Positions 1 to 8,201 of a DNA stretch of 64,000 nt are shown piece after piece. A program made the translations under genes and the position numbers. How positions within the stretch are numbered: the first letter of the stretch is position 1; each line of letters begins with the position of its first letter. The stretch comes from Nodularia sphaerocarpa UHCC 0038 (lineage in GTDB: Bacteria > Cyanobacteriota > Cyanobacteriia > Cyanobacteriales > Nostocaceae). The stretch is taken from positions 2,546,356 to 2,610,355 of the forward strand of contig NZ_CP060140.1 in NCBI RefSeq assembly GCF_022376295.1, read 5' to 3'. The notes beneath the pieces were generated by a model. The model did no database searches. It worked only from the letters and a program-made list of their open reading frames with translations, and was not told the origin of the DNA.

Positions 1-31
1 TGACTAATTCCGGCAATCCTAGTCCAAACAT
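1..31 (-). CDS. Start of probable TatA/TatB-family protein (partial)
   Basis: Only the first ten codons of this minus-strand gene lie in the window, running off its left edge. They read MFGLGLPELV, which matches the very conserved N-terminus of TatA/TatB (Hcf106-type) subunits of the twin-arginine translocase, where a short Phe-Gly-containing stretch precedes the single membrane helix. A purine-rich stretch (AGGCAAAAG) sits just upstream of the ATG. The Tat system exports folded proteins across the cytoplasmic or thylakoid membrane. Ten residues are too few to separate TatA from TatB, or to exclude an unrelated protein. Confidence 0.5.
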   Translation of the reverse strand, partial: MFGLGLPELV

Positions 32-93
32 AATCTTTTGCCTGTTAAGGGTTTGAAGCTGTAAATTAAATTCTAGACAAAAATACCCACGTC

Positions 94-252
94 TTACTGA
101 TTATCTACTTCTTTAATCAGTTCATCAACAAATTTTCTCAACCGTTCTTGCCAGCCAGGAACGGTTTTAAGTTTCGCCCTAACTGCTGGTAATATTTTAA
201 ACTGTACAGGCACTTGATCAAAAGCTACTTTGTTATCTCGTAATTTCCATCC
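94..252 (-). pseudogene. 52-codon open frame directly downstream of the kinase, possibly a frameshifted tail
   Basis: A minus-strand open frame of 52 codons begins just after an in-frame TAG and overlaps the kinase stop codon by 20 bases. Its composition looks protein-like: hydrophobic and charged residues alternate, and it ends in an amphipathic segment, ERLRKFVDELIKEVDNQ. It has no ATG; the first usable start would be a GTG 13 codons in. Removing one G from the kinase sequence GGGATGGAAATTA would fuse this frame to the kinase C-terminus. It may therefore be a tail cut off by a frameshift, or a separate small gene with a non-ATG start. No family was recognised. Confidence 0.3.
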
Positions 253-1624
253 CTAACCAATCACTTAATTCATGGGCTAGCCATTCCAGTTCAACTTCAG
301 ATTGAATAGCACCAGAATTGACACTAAGCGGGTATTTTTTTACTCCCGCCCAAATCTCCAACTGCGCCGGCACAGGAGTTTTATCACCTTCAGAGTCTTT
401 AGTAAAGTGTCTAGGCAGATAAACAAGTTTCGTAATATTGCTTCTGGAGGCTGGTCGGGGACGATGAAATTTAAATCCCAATAACTCATATCGTAAGGCA
501 ATTTGCTGTTGGTCTAAGCTCAGTCTAATGTTGCCAAATAAACCCAGCAATAAAGTAGACATCATGAAAAAGCCAACTCCCCAAAAAGGCAGTGAGAATA
601 AAGCAAAGGGGAGGTTGAGCGGAAAAGGGGCTGAAAGAGCGCCAATTGTCCAAAAAAAGATAAAGGAATTCCAGGCGATCGCAAATAAACCGGTGAATAG
701 CATCGACGGCTTAAAGCCAACTGGTGGAATCAAAATTTCTAAATAATCCCAGTTCTTGGTAAGTTGAATTTTACTCCCAGCAGGTTTGACAATATTTAAA
801 GCGTATGGAGTGTTCAACTCCGACTCCTTCAAAGCTTTTAACGCTTCCACAGCAGAACTGGTCCGCCGTTCCAAACTTGGTTCAGTCATCCACTGTAACC
901 AGCGAGTTAAAGGGGGAGTGAGATCAGCTACTTGCTCAAACTGAATACGAAAATCCTTTTGGGGTAAATCGGCGGGATGATTTCCTGTGATTAAATAAAT
1001 TAAAGTTGCACCTAAACTATAAAGGTCAGAGGCCTGAACTGTTCGCGCCCCAAATTGCTCTGGAGGCATATAACCATAAGTTCCTACTACAGTCCTGGTT
1101 CCACCCTCAGATGCGAGGACGGTTTGTACTGAACCAAAATCTACTAGGTAAACTTGACCGACACTATTTCCAGAACGCTCACCTAATAAAATATTGCTAG
1201 GCTTAAGATCACGGTGAATCACAGGGGGATGTAACCCATGTAGATAAATCAGAATTTCTAACAGGGCTGTGGCGATTTGTTTAACTTCAGCTTCTGTAAA
1301 AGTCCGCCCAGCTTTTAAGTATTGCTCTAAGGTTTGCGCGGGGATATAACTTTGTACTAAAGCAAATCCTTTAATAGTCGGTGAATTTACTTCAAAATAG
1401 TCTAAATAGCGAGGGATGGCGGGATGAGACAAAGATTTTAAGGTTTCGGCTTCACGCTCAAACAGCTTGAGATCATCCCATTCAAAGTCACTGTTAAACG
1501 AGAGTAACTTGATGACTACCAATTCCCCAGTTACTTGATCCTTAGCTAATAGCGATCGCCGCCCTGATTTCTTGCCCAATAGCTGCTGGACTTCGTAGCG
1601 GTGGTCTAAGATTTCGCTGACCAT
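233..1624 (-). CDS. Serine/threonine protein kinase with C-terminal membrane segments
   Basis: This 463-residue protein has a Hanks-type kinase domain over roughly residues 8-280. The ATP-binding lysine is in VVIKLL (about residue 39), the catalytic loop is HRDLKPSN (137-144), the Mg-binding motif is DFGS (162-165), and an activation-segment motif reads PPEQF. All key residues are present, so it should be active. Two or more hydrophobic stretches at about residues 305-365 would anchor it in the membrane, with a C-terminal cytosolic tail. The frame is open further upstream from a TTG, but the ATG at 1624 beginning MVSEILDHRY fits the family better. It diverges from cbiT. The substrate is unknown. 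Confidence 0.88.
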   Translation of the reverse strand: MVSEILDHRYEVQQLLGKKSGRRSLLAKDQVTGELVVIKLLSFNSDFEWDDLKLFEREAETLKSLSHPAIPRYLDYFEVNSPTIKGFALVQSYIPAQTLEQYLKAGRTFTEAEVKQIATALLEILIYLHGLHPPVIHRDLKPSNILLGERSGNSVGQVYLVDFGSVQTVLASEGGTRTVVGTYGYMPPEQFGARTVQASDLYSLGATLIYLITGNHPADLPQKDFRIQFEQVADLTPPLTRWLQWMTEPSLERRTSSAVEALKALKESELNTPYALNIVKPAGSKIQLTKNWDYLEILIPPVGFKPSMLFTGLFAIAWNSFIFFWTIGALSAPFPLNLPFALFSLPFWGVGFFMMSTLLLGLFGNIRLSLDQQQIALRYELLGFKFHRPRPASRSNITKLVYLPRHFTKDSEGDKTPVPAQLEIWAGVKKYPLSVNSGAIQSEVELEWLAHELSDWLGMEITR

Positions 1625-1719
1625 GATGATTGCTGATAACGCTGTGTTTAAACGCTTTTTTAGCTGATAGCTTGTCAAATTGGGCAAGCTGATATCTTTA
1701 AGTATAATTGTGTATTTCT

Positions 1720-2322
1720 ATGCCTTCCCAACTTTGGCCTTATATTACCCCTGGTATTCCCGATGAATTGTTTGAGCATTTACCTGGTATTCCCTTCACC
1801 CAGCGAGAAGTTCGGCTATTATTGATTTCTCAACTGCGGCTCAAACCTGATTCAGTATTATGGGATATTGGGGCGGGAACGGGGACAATTCCTGTAGAAG
1901 CGGGGCTGCTGTGTCCTCAAGGACAGATTATTGCTGTGGAACGAGATGAAGATGTAGCCAATTTGATTAAGCGCAACTGCGATCGCTTTGAAGTCAAAAA
2001 TGTGCAAGTAATTGAAGGTAGCGCCCCAGAGTGTTTGCATGAGATCAAAGTAGCGCCTCACCGCGTTTGCATTGAGGGCGGAAAACCCATACAGGAGATT
2101 TTACCAGCCGTATGGCATTATTTGCCGCCATCAGGTAGAGTGGTCGCCACAGCTGCTAATCTAGAAGGCTTGTATGCTATTTCTCAAAGCTTCTCCGTAT
2201 TGCGAGCGAGAAATATTGAAGTCGTCCAGTCTGCGGTTAATCGCTTGGAGACGCGCGGCTTTTCTCAAACCTTTGTCGCTGTTGATCCCATTTTTATCCT
2301 CAGTGGTGAGAAACTAGACTAG
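1720..2322 (+). CDS. cbiT: Precorrin-6Y C5,15-methyltransferase, CbiT subunit
   Basis: This 200-residue class I SAM-dependent methyltransferase matches CbiT, which methylates C15 of the corrin ring and decarboxylates the acetate side chain at C12 during cobalamin synthesis. The N-terminus PGIPDELFEH and GIPFTQREVR is characteristic of CbiT. The SAM-binding glycine loop reads DIGAGTGTIPVE (about residues 49-60), followed by the acidic strand end IIAVERDED. The length fits stand-alone CbiT rather than the fused CobL. The ATG at 1720 was preferred over an in-frame TTG four codons upstream. No other cobalamin gene is adjacent. Confidence 0.9.
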   Translation: MPSQLWPYITPGIPDELFEHLPGIPFTQREVRLLLISQLRLKPDSVLWDIGAGTGTIPVEAGLLCPQGQIIAVERDEDVANLIKRNCDRFEVKNVQVIEGSAPECLHEIKVAPHRVCIEGGKPIQEILPAVWHYLPPSGRVVATAANLEGLYAISQSFSVLRARNIEVVQSAVNRLETRGFSQTFVAVDPIFILSGEKLD

Positions 2323-2324
2323 AT

Positions 2325-2395
2325 TGGGGACTGGGGACTAGGGACTAGGGACTGGGGACTAGGGACTAGGAACTGGGGACTAGGAACGAAAAGTT
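2325..2395. repeat. Heptameric short tandem repeat, GGGACTA type
   Basis: Directly after the cbiT stop, the heptamer GGGACTA/GGGACTG is repeated about nine times with small variations. A looser series (CCCCAATAGCCAATA type) follows up to the cdsA start. Such short tandemly repeated repetitive (STRR) sequences are common in intergenic regions of heterocystous cyanobacteria. No gene lies here. Confidence 0.8.
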
Positions 2396-2458
2396 TTGAT
2401 CATAGCCAATCCCCAATAGCCAATACCCAATCCCCAATAGCTCATTCAAAATACTTTT

Positions 2459-3349
2459 ATGCCTTGGTCTCGGATTATTAGTGGAATTGTCGCGATCGCC
2501 CTTGCTCTGGTTGCAACCCTTTTGGGTGACTGGTACTTTACCATCGCCATTGCGATCGTCGTATTTTTAGGTCAAGAAGAATATTTTAATTTGGTACGAG
2601 CTAGAGGTATCGTTCCTGCTGCTAAAACTACCATATTTGTCAGCCAAGCCTTACTCGTAATTTGTAACGTTAACGAAACTTTGGCTGATGCTGTAATGCC
2701 GATCGCTGGGACGTTGATTTGTTTTTATTTACTATTTCAGCCGAAAATGGCGACGATTGCCGATATTTCGGCTTCGATTATGGGACTCTTTTATGTAGGC
2801 TACTTATCAAGTTACTGGGTACGATTACGCTCCCTTGGTAGTTTAGCCCAGAGCAATCTTCCTTTTGGTGGTTACTGGCCTACAGATTGGACAGATATTT
2901 TACAGCAAAAAAGCTTTGCTTCTTTACCACAAGGTTTCACTTTGACAGTGTTGACTTTCTTGTGTATTTGGGCTGCTGACATTGGGGCTTACGTTATTGG
3001 TAAATTCTTCGGAAAAACCCGTTTGTCTGACATCAGTCCCAAAAAAACCGTTGAAGGTGCAGTTTTTGGCATCACCGCCAGCATTGTCGTAGCGGTAGCG
3101 GGAGCCTATTATCTGGATTTGCCAAAATTCCTATTCACTGGTGTAGCCTTGGGTTTACTGATTGGTATTGCCAGTCTTTTAGGTGATCTCACTGAGTCTA
3201 TGCTCAAGCGTGATGCTGGGGTTAAGGATTCGGGACAGTTGATTCCCGGTCACGGTGGTATCTTAGACCGCACCGATAGTTATATCTTCACAGCACCCTT
3301 GGTTTACTATTTTGTGACACTTTTATTACCTTTAATAGCAGATAAGTAA
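2459..3349 (+). CDS. cdsA: Phosphatidate cytidylyltransferase
   Basis: This 296-residue polytopic membrane enzyme condenses CTP with phosphatidic acid to give CDP-diacylglycerol, the precursor of phosphatidylglycerol. The CdsA signature is in the last quarter: KTVEGAVFG, LLGDLTESMLKRDAGVKDSG and PGHGGILDRTDS, holding the acidic residues of the active site. Multiple hydrophobic helices fill residues 5-170 and the C-terminal end. A hydrophilic loop at about residues 125-155 separates the helix groups. The ATG start follows a short-repeat region and has no strong ribosome binding site. The stop codon overlaps the first unit of a 62-bp tandem repeat. Confidence 0.93.
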   Translation: MPWSRIISGIVAIALALVATLLGDWYFTIAIAIVVFLGQEEYFNLVRARGIVPAAKTTIFVSQALLVICNVNETLADAVMPIAGTLICFYLLFQPKMATIADISASIMGLFYVGYLSSYWVRLRSLGSLAQSNLPFGGYWPTDWTDILQQKSFASLPQGFTLTVLTFLCIWAADIGAYVIGKFFGKTRLSDISPKKTVEGAVFGITASIVVAVAGAYYLDLPKFLFTGVALGLLIGIASLLGDLTESMLKRDAGVKDSGQLIPGHGGILDRTDSYIFTAPLVYYFVTLLLPLIADK

Positions 3350-3467
3350 GTCGGCATGAATAAATCATCATGGTTTGTAGTTGCGCTTTAGCGCTAAAAG
3401 CAGCTAACTAAGTCGGCATAAATAAATCATCATGGTTTCTAGTTGCGCTTTAGCGCTAAAAGCCTAC
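3347..3467. repeat. 62-bp tandem direct repeat with hairpin, two copies
   Basis: Two near-identical units begin with AGTCGGCAT at 3349 and 3411. Each ends in the palindrome GCTTTAGCGCTAAAAGC. The first unit overlaps the cdsA stop codon. The hairpins could end transcription between the convergent genes cdsA and the DUF2993 gene, although no strong U-tract follows. Confidence 0.75.
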
Positions 3468-3474
3468 TCACTAC

Positions 3475-4185
3475 TCAAGGATTGACATTAATTCTTCCTT
3501 GGCATACCAGCTTACCAGGTGTCAAAGTGAGTTCTTGAATATCGACATCTGAGCCAAGATCGAGATTGTAACTATCCTCATCCTCTAAAAGTGGGATTTC
3601 ATTTTGCATGACTTGGATCTTTTCTAGCTTCAATTCATGACCGCCGATTAACTCTAATTTTAAATAAATCTCAAGAGGTGTGGGTTCGCTTACAGGTGAT
3701 ATAATAGCTTTAAGTGTAATTTCATTATTACCCAGTATTATTTTTTGCCAAGAAATTGAAGATGGTAAACGGGATTCTGGTAAAATTCTCAATACTAGAT
3801 CATTTAAAGCAGTAGATAATAGTTCAGATGATAGAGAAGTATTGAGATCCTTTTCCTCGATCAGCAGATTAGCAACTACTGGTACTGTTTCTAATAGTCT
3901 TAGTTGTTGCCCCTTGAGTATGGAGCCGATATTCACCTGAATATTTTCTGCTATGAGTTGAATTCGTGTAATATTAAGGCCTTGATAAACGGCATCACTA
4001 GCAGAAATAGATATCCACGGAATACAGCCAGCCAGAAGTTGGCGATCGCCTGCTTTAGTCTCGATTTCCAACTGCGATACTTGGCTGACTTGTGATTTCA
4101 GCCAGAGCTTGAGCGCTGTCGTCAGCACGTTTGTAATTATGCGGATTTTGTGTGAATTTTTAACTGGGGAATTTTTATCAGGCAT
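3475..4185 (-). CDS. DUF2993 (LmeA-like) domain protein
   Basis: This 236-residue protein matches the DUF2993 family common in cyanobacteria and actinobacteria. Supporting features are an N-terminal region relating to a surface-associated lipid-binding fold, the segment LEIETKAGDRQLLAGCIP, repeated amphipathic beta strands, and the phrase LSSELLSTALNDLVLRIL. Mycobacterial relatives (LmeA) bind phosphoinositides; the role in cyanobacteria is not established. No clear signal peptide is seen; the N-terminus is polar, followed by an amphipathic helix. The gene converges on cdsA and is separated from the divergent pseudouridine synthase gene by 156 bp. Confidence 0.75.
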   Translation of the reverse strand: MPDKNSPVKNSHKIRIITNVLTTALKLWLKSQVSQVSQLEIETKAGDRQLLAGCIPWISISASDAVYQGLNITRIQLIAENIQVNIGSILKGQQLRLLETVPVVANLLIEEKDLNTSLSSELLSTALNDLVLRILPESRLPSSISWQKIILGNNEITLKAIISPVSEPTPLEIYLKLELIGGHELKLEKIQVMQNEIPLLEDEDSYNLDLGSDVDIQELTLTPGKLVCQGRINVNP

Positions 4186-4341
4186 TTCACCACTTTATTG
4201 ATGGATATTTGCTTAACCACTAACGTAACTGAAATCAGCTTTAAATGTAACATTGATGGCTAATCAGTACAAAATACAAATATTAGGTTTATTATCTAAA
4301 AACTGCAAACCCTAGATCAGACCATACACAGTAATTCCAAC

Positions 4342-5130
4342 ATGGAGGCACGGTTACAAAAAATTTTAGCTCAATGGGGTATTGCCTCACGTCGCGAATC
4401 AGAAGAAATGATTCGGCGATCGCGTGTGCGGATTAATGGCGTATTGGCTCATTTAGGTCAAAAAGTTGACCCAGAACGAGATAAAATTTCAGTTGATGGT
4501 AAGCTTTTGTCGGTTCAGCAGCGACCGGGTTTAATATATCTATTGCTACACAAACCACCAGGTGTAGTTTCCACTTGCTACGACCCTCAAGGAAGAAAAA
4601 CAGTTTTGGATTTACTCCCCCCAGAATTAAGCCAAGGTTCAGGTTTACACCCAGTTGGTCGTTTGGATGCAGAATCTACAGGAGCATTAATTTTGACCAA
4701 CGATGGCGACCTGACCTTTGGACTCACCCACCCCAGTCACAGCATTCCTAAGACCTATCAGGTTGTAGTCAAGGGACATCCTGACCCAGCAGTTCTAGAA
4801 ATGTGGCGTAAAGGTGTGGTATTGGAGGGGAGAAAAACACGTCCCGCTACAGTGCGTTTAATAGAAAGTCTCGCAAAAAATAGCCATTTAGAAATAGTTT
4901 TGCAAGAAGGAAGAAACCGACAAATTCGCCGTGTAGCCCAACAGTTAGGATATCCAGTAATTAAGCTACATCGGACTTCTATCGGTTCAATTCAATTACA
5001 AATGCCAAAATTACCCTTTCTCGGTGAGGGTAACTATCGTTATCTTCAAGATGCTGAAATTCGCTGTTTAAAAGAGTATATTAAGCATCTACCAATTAAA
5101 GTTCAGCAGATGTCAGGAGCAAAAAAATAG
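4342..5130 (+). CDS. rRNA pseudouridine synthase, RsuA/RluB family
   Basis: This 262-residue protein has an N-terminal S4 RNA-binding domain (about residues 1-60, including ASRRESEEMIRRSRVRING). A pseudouridine synthase domain follows. The catalytic motif is GRLDAESTGALILTNDG, where the Asp of LDxxS is the nucleophile. The later motif EGRNRQIRRV is typical of the RsuA/RluB/RluE/RluF group. It probably modifies 23S rRNA, as RluB does, but the exact uridine cannot be read from sequence. The stop codon is one base before the start of the RodZ-like gene, so the two are probably cotranscribed. Confidence 0.9.
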   Translation: MEARLQKILAQWGIASRRESEEMIRRSRVRINGVLAHLGQKVDPERDKISVDGKLLSVQQRPGLIYLLLHKPPGVVSTCYDPQGRKTVLDLLPPELSQGSGLHPVGRLDAESTGALILTNDGDLTFGLTHPSHSIPKTYQVVVKGHPDPAVLEMWRKGVVLEGRKTRPATVRLIESLAKNSHLEIVLQEGRNRQIRRVAQQLGYPVIKLHRTSIGSIQLQMPKLPFLGEGNYRYLQDAEIRCLKEYIKHLPIKVQQMSGAKK

Positions 5131-5131
5131 C

Positions 5132-5971
5132 ATGGAATGGCTAAAAAGTAAAGATAAAAAACAGGGCAAACTTTCATTAAAACAACAACAAGCGAAAAAA
5201 TTGGCAGAACTGGGCGATCGCCTGTCAACATCTCGTCAAGAAAGGGGTTTATCACTGGAAGAAATGGTAAATTTAACCAAAATTCCCCAGAAGTTATTAC
5301 AGGCTATTGAAGAAGGTCAATTAGATGACTTACCAGAACCAGTTTATCTCAAGGGTTTAATCAGGCAATTTGCCGACGCATTAGGCTTTAATGGAGTGGA
5401 TTTTGCCAGCAGTTTTCCTCTTGGTTATCAACCAGTAAATTCAACGCCTACCAAGAAAAAACACTCAATGAGTGTACTACGTCCTCTGCAAACGCAGTCC
5501 ATGAGTTTATTGCGTCCTCTTCACCTTTACTTACTTTACATATTTGTGATTGTATGCTCTGTAAGTAGCTTATCTCATGTACTGAATAATAATGCTCTGA
5601 GCGACAGCAATCAACAGCCAGGGGTAGAAACTGTTTTAAAACCAAACTCAAATCAATTAAATTCTCAATCATCAGTCAAATTACAACCTGTTAGCAACAC
5701 CTTTAATTCCACCAATAACAGTCAGTCAGTACATATTGGTGTCACCTTGAAAGCATCATCCTGGATTCGTGTAGTAGCTGATGGTAAAACCGAGTTTGAA
5801 GGTGTTCTCCCAGAAGGAACTCAGCGCACATGGAAAGCCCAAGAGGAAGTATCGGTAAAAACCAATAATGCGGGTAGTGTGTTCATGAGTGTCAATCAGC
5901 AAGAAGCGCAGCGCATGGGAGAACCGGGAAAAGAGACAGAGATCAAGATAGCTGCTAAACCTAAACCTTGA
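5132..5971 (+). CDS. RodZ-like helix-turn-helix membrane protein
   Basis: This 279-residue protein has an XRE-type helix-turn-helix at about residues 25-95 (LSTSRQERGLSLEEMV, IPQKLLQAIEEGQLDDLPEP). A transmembrane helix lies at about residues 130-150 (LYLLYIFVIVCSVSSL). After an Asn/Ser-rich linker comes a C-terminal DUF4115-type beta domain (about 200-275) with ASSWIRVVADGKTEFEG. This cytosolic HTH, helix and periplasmic domain order is that of RodZ, which links MreB to the cell-wall elongation machinery. Here it starts one base after the pseudouridine synthase gene rather than next to mre genes. The RodZ role is inferred from architecture. Confidence 0.75.
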   Translation: MEWLKSKDKKQGKLSLKQQQAKKLAELGDRLSTSRQERGLSLEEMVNLTKIPQKLLQAIEEGQLDDLPEPVYLKGLIRQFADALGFNGVDFASSFPLGYQPVNSTPTKKKHSMSVLRPLQTQSMSLLRPLHLYLLYIFVIVCSVSSLSHVLNNNALSDSNQQPGVETVLKPNSNQLNSQSSVKLQPVSNTFNSTNNSQSVHIGVTLKASSWIRVVADGKTEFEGVLPEGTQRTWKAQEEVSVKTNNAGSVFMSVNQQEAQRMGEPGKETEIKIAAKPKP

Positions 5972-5996
5972 GGAAGAAATAGGGACTAGGGAATTT

Positions 5997-6052
5997 TAGA
6001 TTTTAGATTTTAGATTTTAGATTTTAGATTTTAGATTTTAGATTTTGGATTG
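5997..6052. repeat. Heptameric short tandem repeat, GATTTTA type
   Basis: About eight tandem copies of the heptamer GATTTTA lie in the 229-bp spacer between the convergent RodZ-like and malQ genes. A shorter copy of the same repeat is at 25754-25782. This is the second STRR type in the window. Confidence 0.85.
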
Positions 6053-6200
6053 AATAGCAATCTCAAGTATTCGCGGCGCTGCGTACGCTGAGAAGAGCGC
6101 AAATCCAAAATCCAAAATTGATTGACTGGGGACTGGAAACTGGGGAATAGAAATTTTTGACACCAACACCAGCTTGTTTCTACTTTTTTATCAACCTAAT

Positions 6201-7715
6201 TCAATCATTTACACTCTGCGGTGCGCGTCCATAGAGTTGAGTGAGATTTTTCAGGCGATCGCCTAACTCTGGTGTCAACAATGACGGCTGATAACGCCAA
6301 TCCCAGTTACCTTCAGCAGTGCTGGGAAAATTCATCCGCGCCTCGGTTCCCAAACCTAAAATATCTTGCAAAGGAATAATTGCTTGATTAGCGATCGAAC
6401 TCAAAGCTAGTCGAATTACATCCCAGTGGATACCTTCAGGACTGATACAACCTAAATAAAGTAGTAAATTGCGCTTTTCCCAATCGCTAGCTTGATTAAA
6501 CCAGCCTACAGTTGTATCATTATCGTGAGTTCCCGTATAAACTACAGCATTGCGTGTGTAGTTGAAAGGTAAAAAGGAATTACCAGGATCAGAACCAAAA
6601 GCAAACTGCAAAACCTTCATCCCCGGAAATTCATACTTATCCCGCAGTTCTTCTACTTCTGGGGTAATTACTCCCAAATCTTCCGCCAAAACGGGTAACG
6701 TACCCAATTTATTTTTAATCGCAGCAAATAACTCATCTCCTGGGGCTTTCATCCACACACCATTCATGGCTGTTTCTTCTCCTCGTTCCACAGCCCAATA
6801 AGCTTCAAAACCCCGGAAGTGGTCAATGCGAATGACATCTATATAATCCAGCATCGCTTCAAAGCGACCCATCCACCATTTAAAGTCTTGTTTTTGTAAC
6901 TCTTCCCAGTTATAAACCGGATTGCCCCACAATTGACCAGTTTCACTAAAGTAATCTGGTGGAACTCCCGCCATTAAAGCCGGTTCTCTCGTCTCTTCAT
7001 CTAAACAAAAGATATTCGGATGCGCCCAGACATCAGCGCTATCTTGGGCTACATATATAGGAATATCGCCAATAATCTGAATCTTGCTCATGTTGGCATA
7101 AGATTTGAGTTCAGACCACTGGCGGAAAAATTCAAATTGCACAAACTTATAATAAAAAATTTCAGAGGCTAATTTTTCCTTAGCTTGAGCCATTGCTGCT
7201 GGTTCGCGCTTGACAATTTCCGCCTCCCAAGTATGCCAACTGGTATCATTATTAGCATCTTTGAGCGCCATAAATAAGGCGTAATCATCCAGCCAATAGG
7301 CTTTGCTGTCACAAAAACCGGCAAATTCCTTTTTTTGGATAGCTGTAGCTTGAACTTGAAAAGTTTCGCAAGCTTTTTTCAGCAACGCAATCTTGATGGA
7401 GTTTACTTGGTCGTAATCTACCTTAGATTCGTTAAATACTGGTAAATTAGCAAAGTCTTCCTCAGCTAATAAACCTTGCTCTTGCAGTTGTTCTGGGCTA
7501 ATCAGCATGGGGTTTCCCGCCATTGCTGAATATGAAGCATAAGGAGAATTACCGTATCCAGTCGGTCCTAAAGGTAACACTTGCCAATATTGCTGGTAAG
7601 TTTCTCTGAGAAAATCAATAAATTTATAGGCTTCTAAGCCTAAATCCCCAATACCAAATCGACTGGGAAACGATGTAGGATGCAGCAAAATACCACTGGA
7701 TCTAGGAAAAGGCAT
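6201..7715 (-). CDS. malQ: 4-alpha-glucanotransferase (amylomaltase)
   Basis: This 504-residue GH77 enzyme transfers alpha-1,4-glucan segments between maltodextrins in glycogen metabolism. The family signature is clear: N-terminal RSSGILLHPTSFPSRFGIGD and YWQVLPLGPTGYGNSPY; the nucleophile Asp in VIRIDHFRGFEAYW; the acid/base Glu in VLAEDLGVITPEV; and YTGTHDNDTTVGW near the end. The length is normal for bacterial MalQ. The frame continues upstream to a TTG at 7739, but the ATG at 7715 places the first residues as in homologues. It stands alone between repeat-rich spacers. Confidence 0.95.
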   Translation of the reverse strand: MPFPRSSGILLHPTSFPSRFGIGDLGLEAYKFIDFLRETYQQYWQVLPLGPTGYGNSPYASYSAMAGNPMLISPEQLQEQGLLAEEDFANLPVFNESKVDYDQVNSIKIALLKKACETFQVQATAIQKKEFAGFCDSKAYWLDDYALFMALKDANNDTSWHTWEAEIVKREPAAMAQAKEKLASEIFYYKFVQFEFFRQWSELKSYANMSKIQIIGDIPIYVAQDSADVWAHPNIFCLDEETREPALMAGVPPDYFSETGQLWGNPVYNWEELQKQDFKWWMGRFEAMLDYIDVIRIDHFRGFEAYWAVERGEETAMNGVWMKAPGDELFAAIKNKLGTLPVLAEDLGVITPEVEELRDKYEFPGMKVLQFAFGSDPGNSFLPFNYTRNAVVYTGTHDNDTTVGWFNQASDWEKRNLLLYLGCISPEGIHWDVIRLALSSIANQAIIPLQDILGLGTEARMNFPSTAEGNWDWRYQPSLLTPELGDRLKNLTQLYGRAPQSVND

Positions 7716-7820
7716 ATTTAACTTCAAAGATAGAAACAAGCAATCCCATCGAATCTATCATGCTGAGGTCAGCATTGAAAGCTGTCTGAAGATGGAAGGA
7801 TATAGCAAAAGTCAAAAGTT

Positions 7821-8026
7821 GTAGGGTGGGTTAGGCGCACAACATTCAGATGATGAGCAAGATTTACATAAGTTGCGCCGTAACCCACCTTTGCGAGGTA
7901 AATCCCCAATTTGTAGGGTGGGTTAGGCGCACAATATTCAGATGATGAGCAAGATTTGCATAAGTTGCGCCGTAACCCACCTTTGCGAGGTAAATGGTGG
8001 GTTACGCGATGGCTAACCCACCCTAC
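7821..8026. repeat. 92-bp tandem inverted-repeat element, two and a part copies
   Basis: Two direct copies of a 92-bp unit start at 7821 and 7913 with GTAGGGTGGGTTAGGCGCAC. Each unit carries a long imperfect palindrome whose right arm is GTTGCGCCGTAACCCACC. A third hairpin, GGTGGGTTACGCG...CTAACCCACC, closes the array at 7996-8026. The open frames in this spacer are side products of the palindromes. Confidence 0.8.
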
Positions 8027-8063
8027 TGGACTGACAAGCCTAAAATGTTGCATTATATTTCTC

Positions 8064-8116
8064 TTGTGGAACAGGCATCTTGCCTGTTCTGGGCGGGCAG
8101 GATGCCCACCCCACAA
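8064..8116. repeat. Small dispersed palindromic repeat (TTGTGG...CCACAA)
   Basis: This 53-bp element has inverted ends TTGTGG and CCACAA and two internal stem-loops, ACAGGCA/TGCCTGT and GGGCA/TGCCC. Related copies lie at 20279-20340, 28386-28411, 28553-28577, around 32660-32745, and 54290-54351. It looks like a non-coding dispersed repeat, not a gene. Confidence 0.75.
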
Positions 8117-8201
8117 TAGTTTTGTCTATTGCACTATTTTAAGCTTGCCACGCCACTACATTTATCTGTAGATAGAACCGAAATCTAAAATCCAAAATTG
8201 T

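Noticed and set aside
1708..1719. TTG start for cbiT four codons upstream of the ATG
   Set aside because: The ATG at 1720 gives the normal CbiT N-terminus.
7821..8026. CRISPR-like direct repeats
   Set aside because: Only two 92-bp units that are palindromic and adjoin without unique spacers; no cas genes in the window.
7769..8171. Open frames on both strands between malQ and the Nudix gene
   Set aside because: They run through the palindromic repeats and encode duplicated, low-quality peptides.
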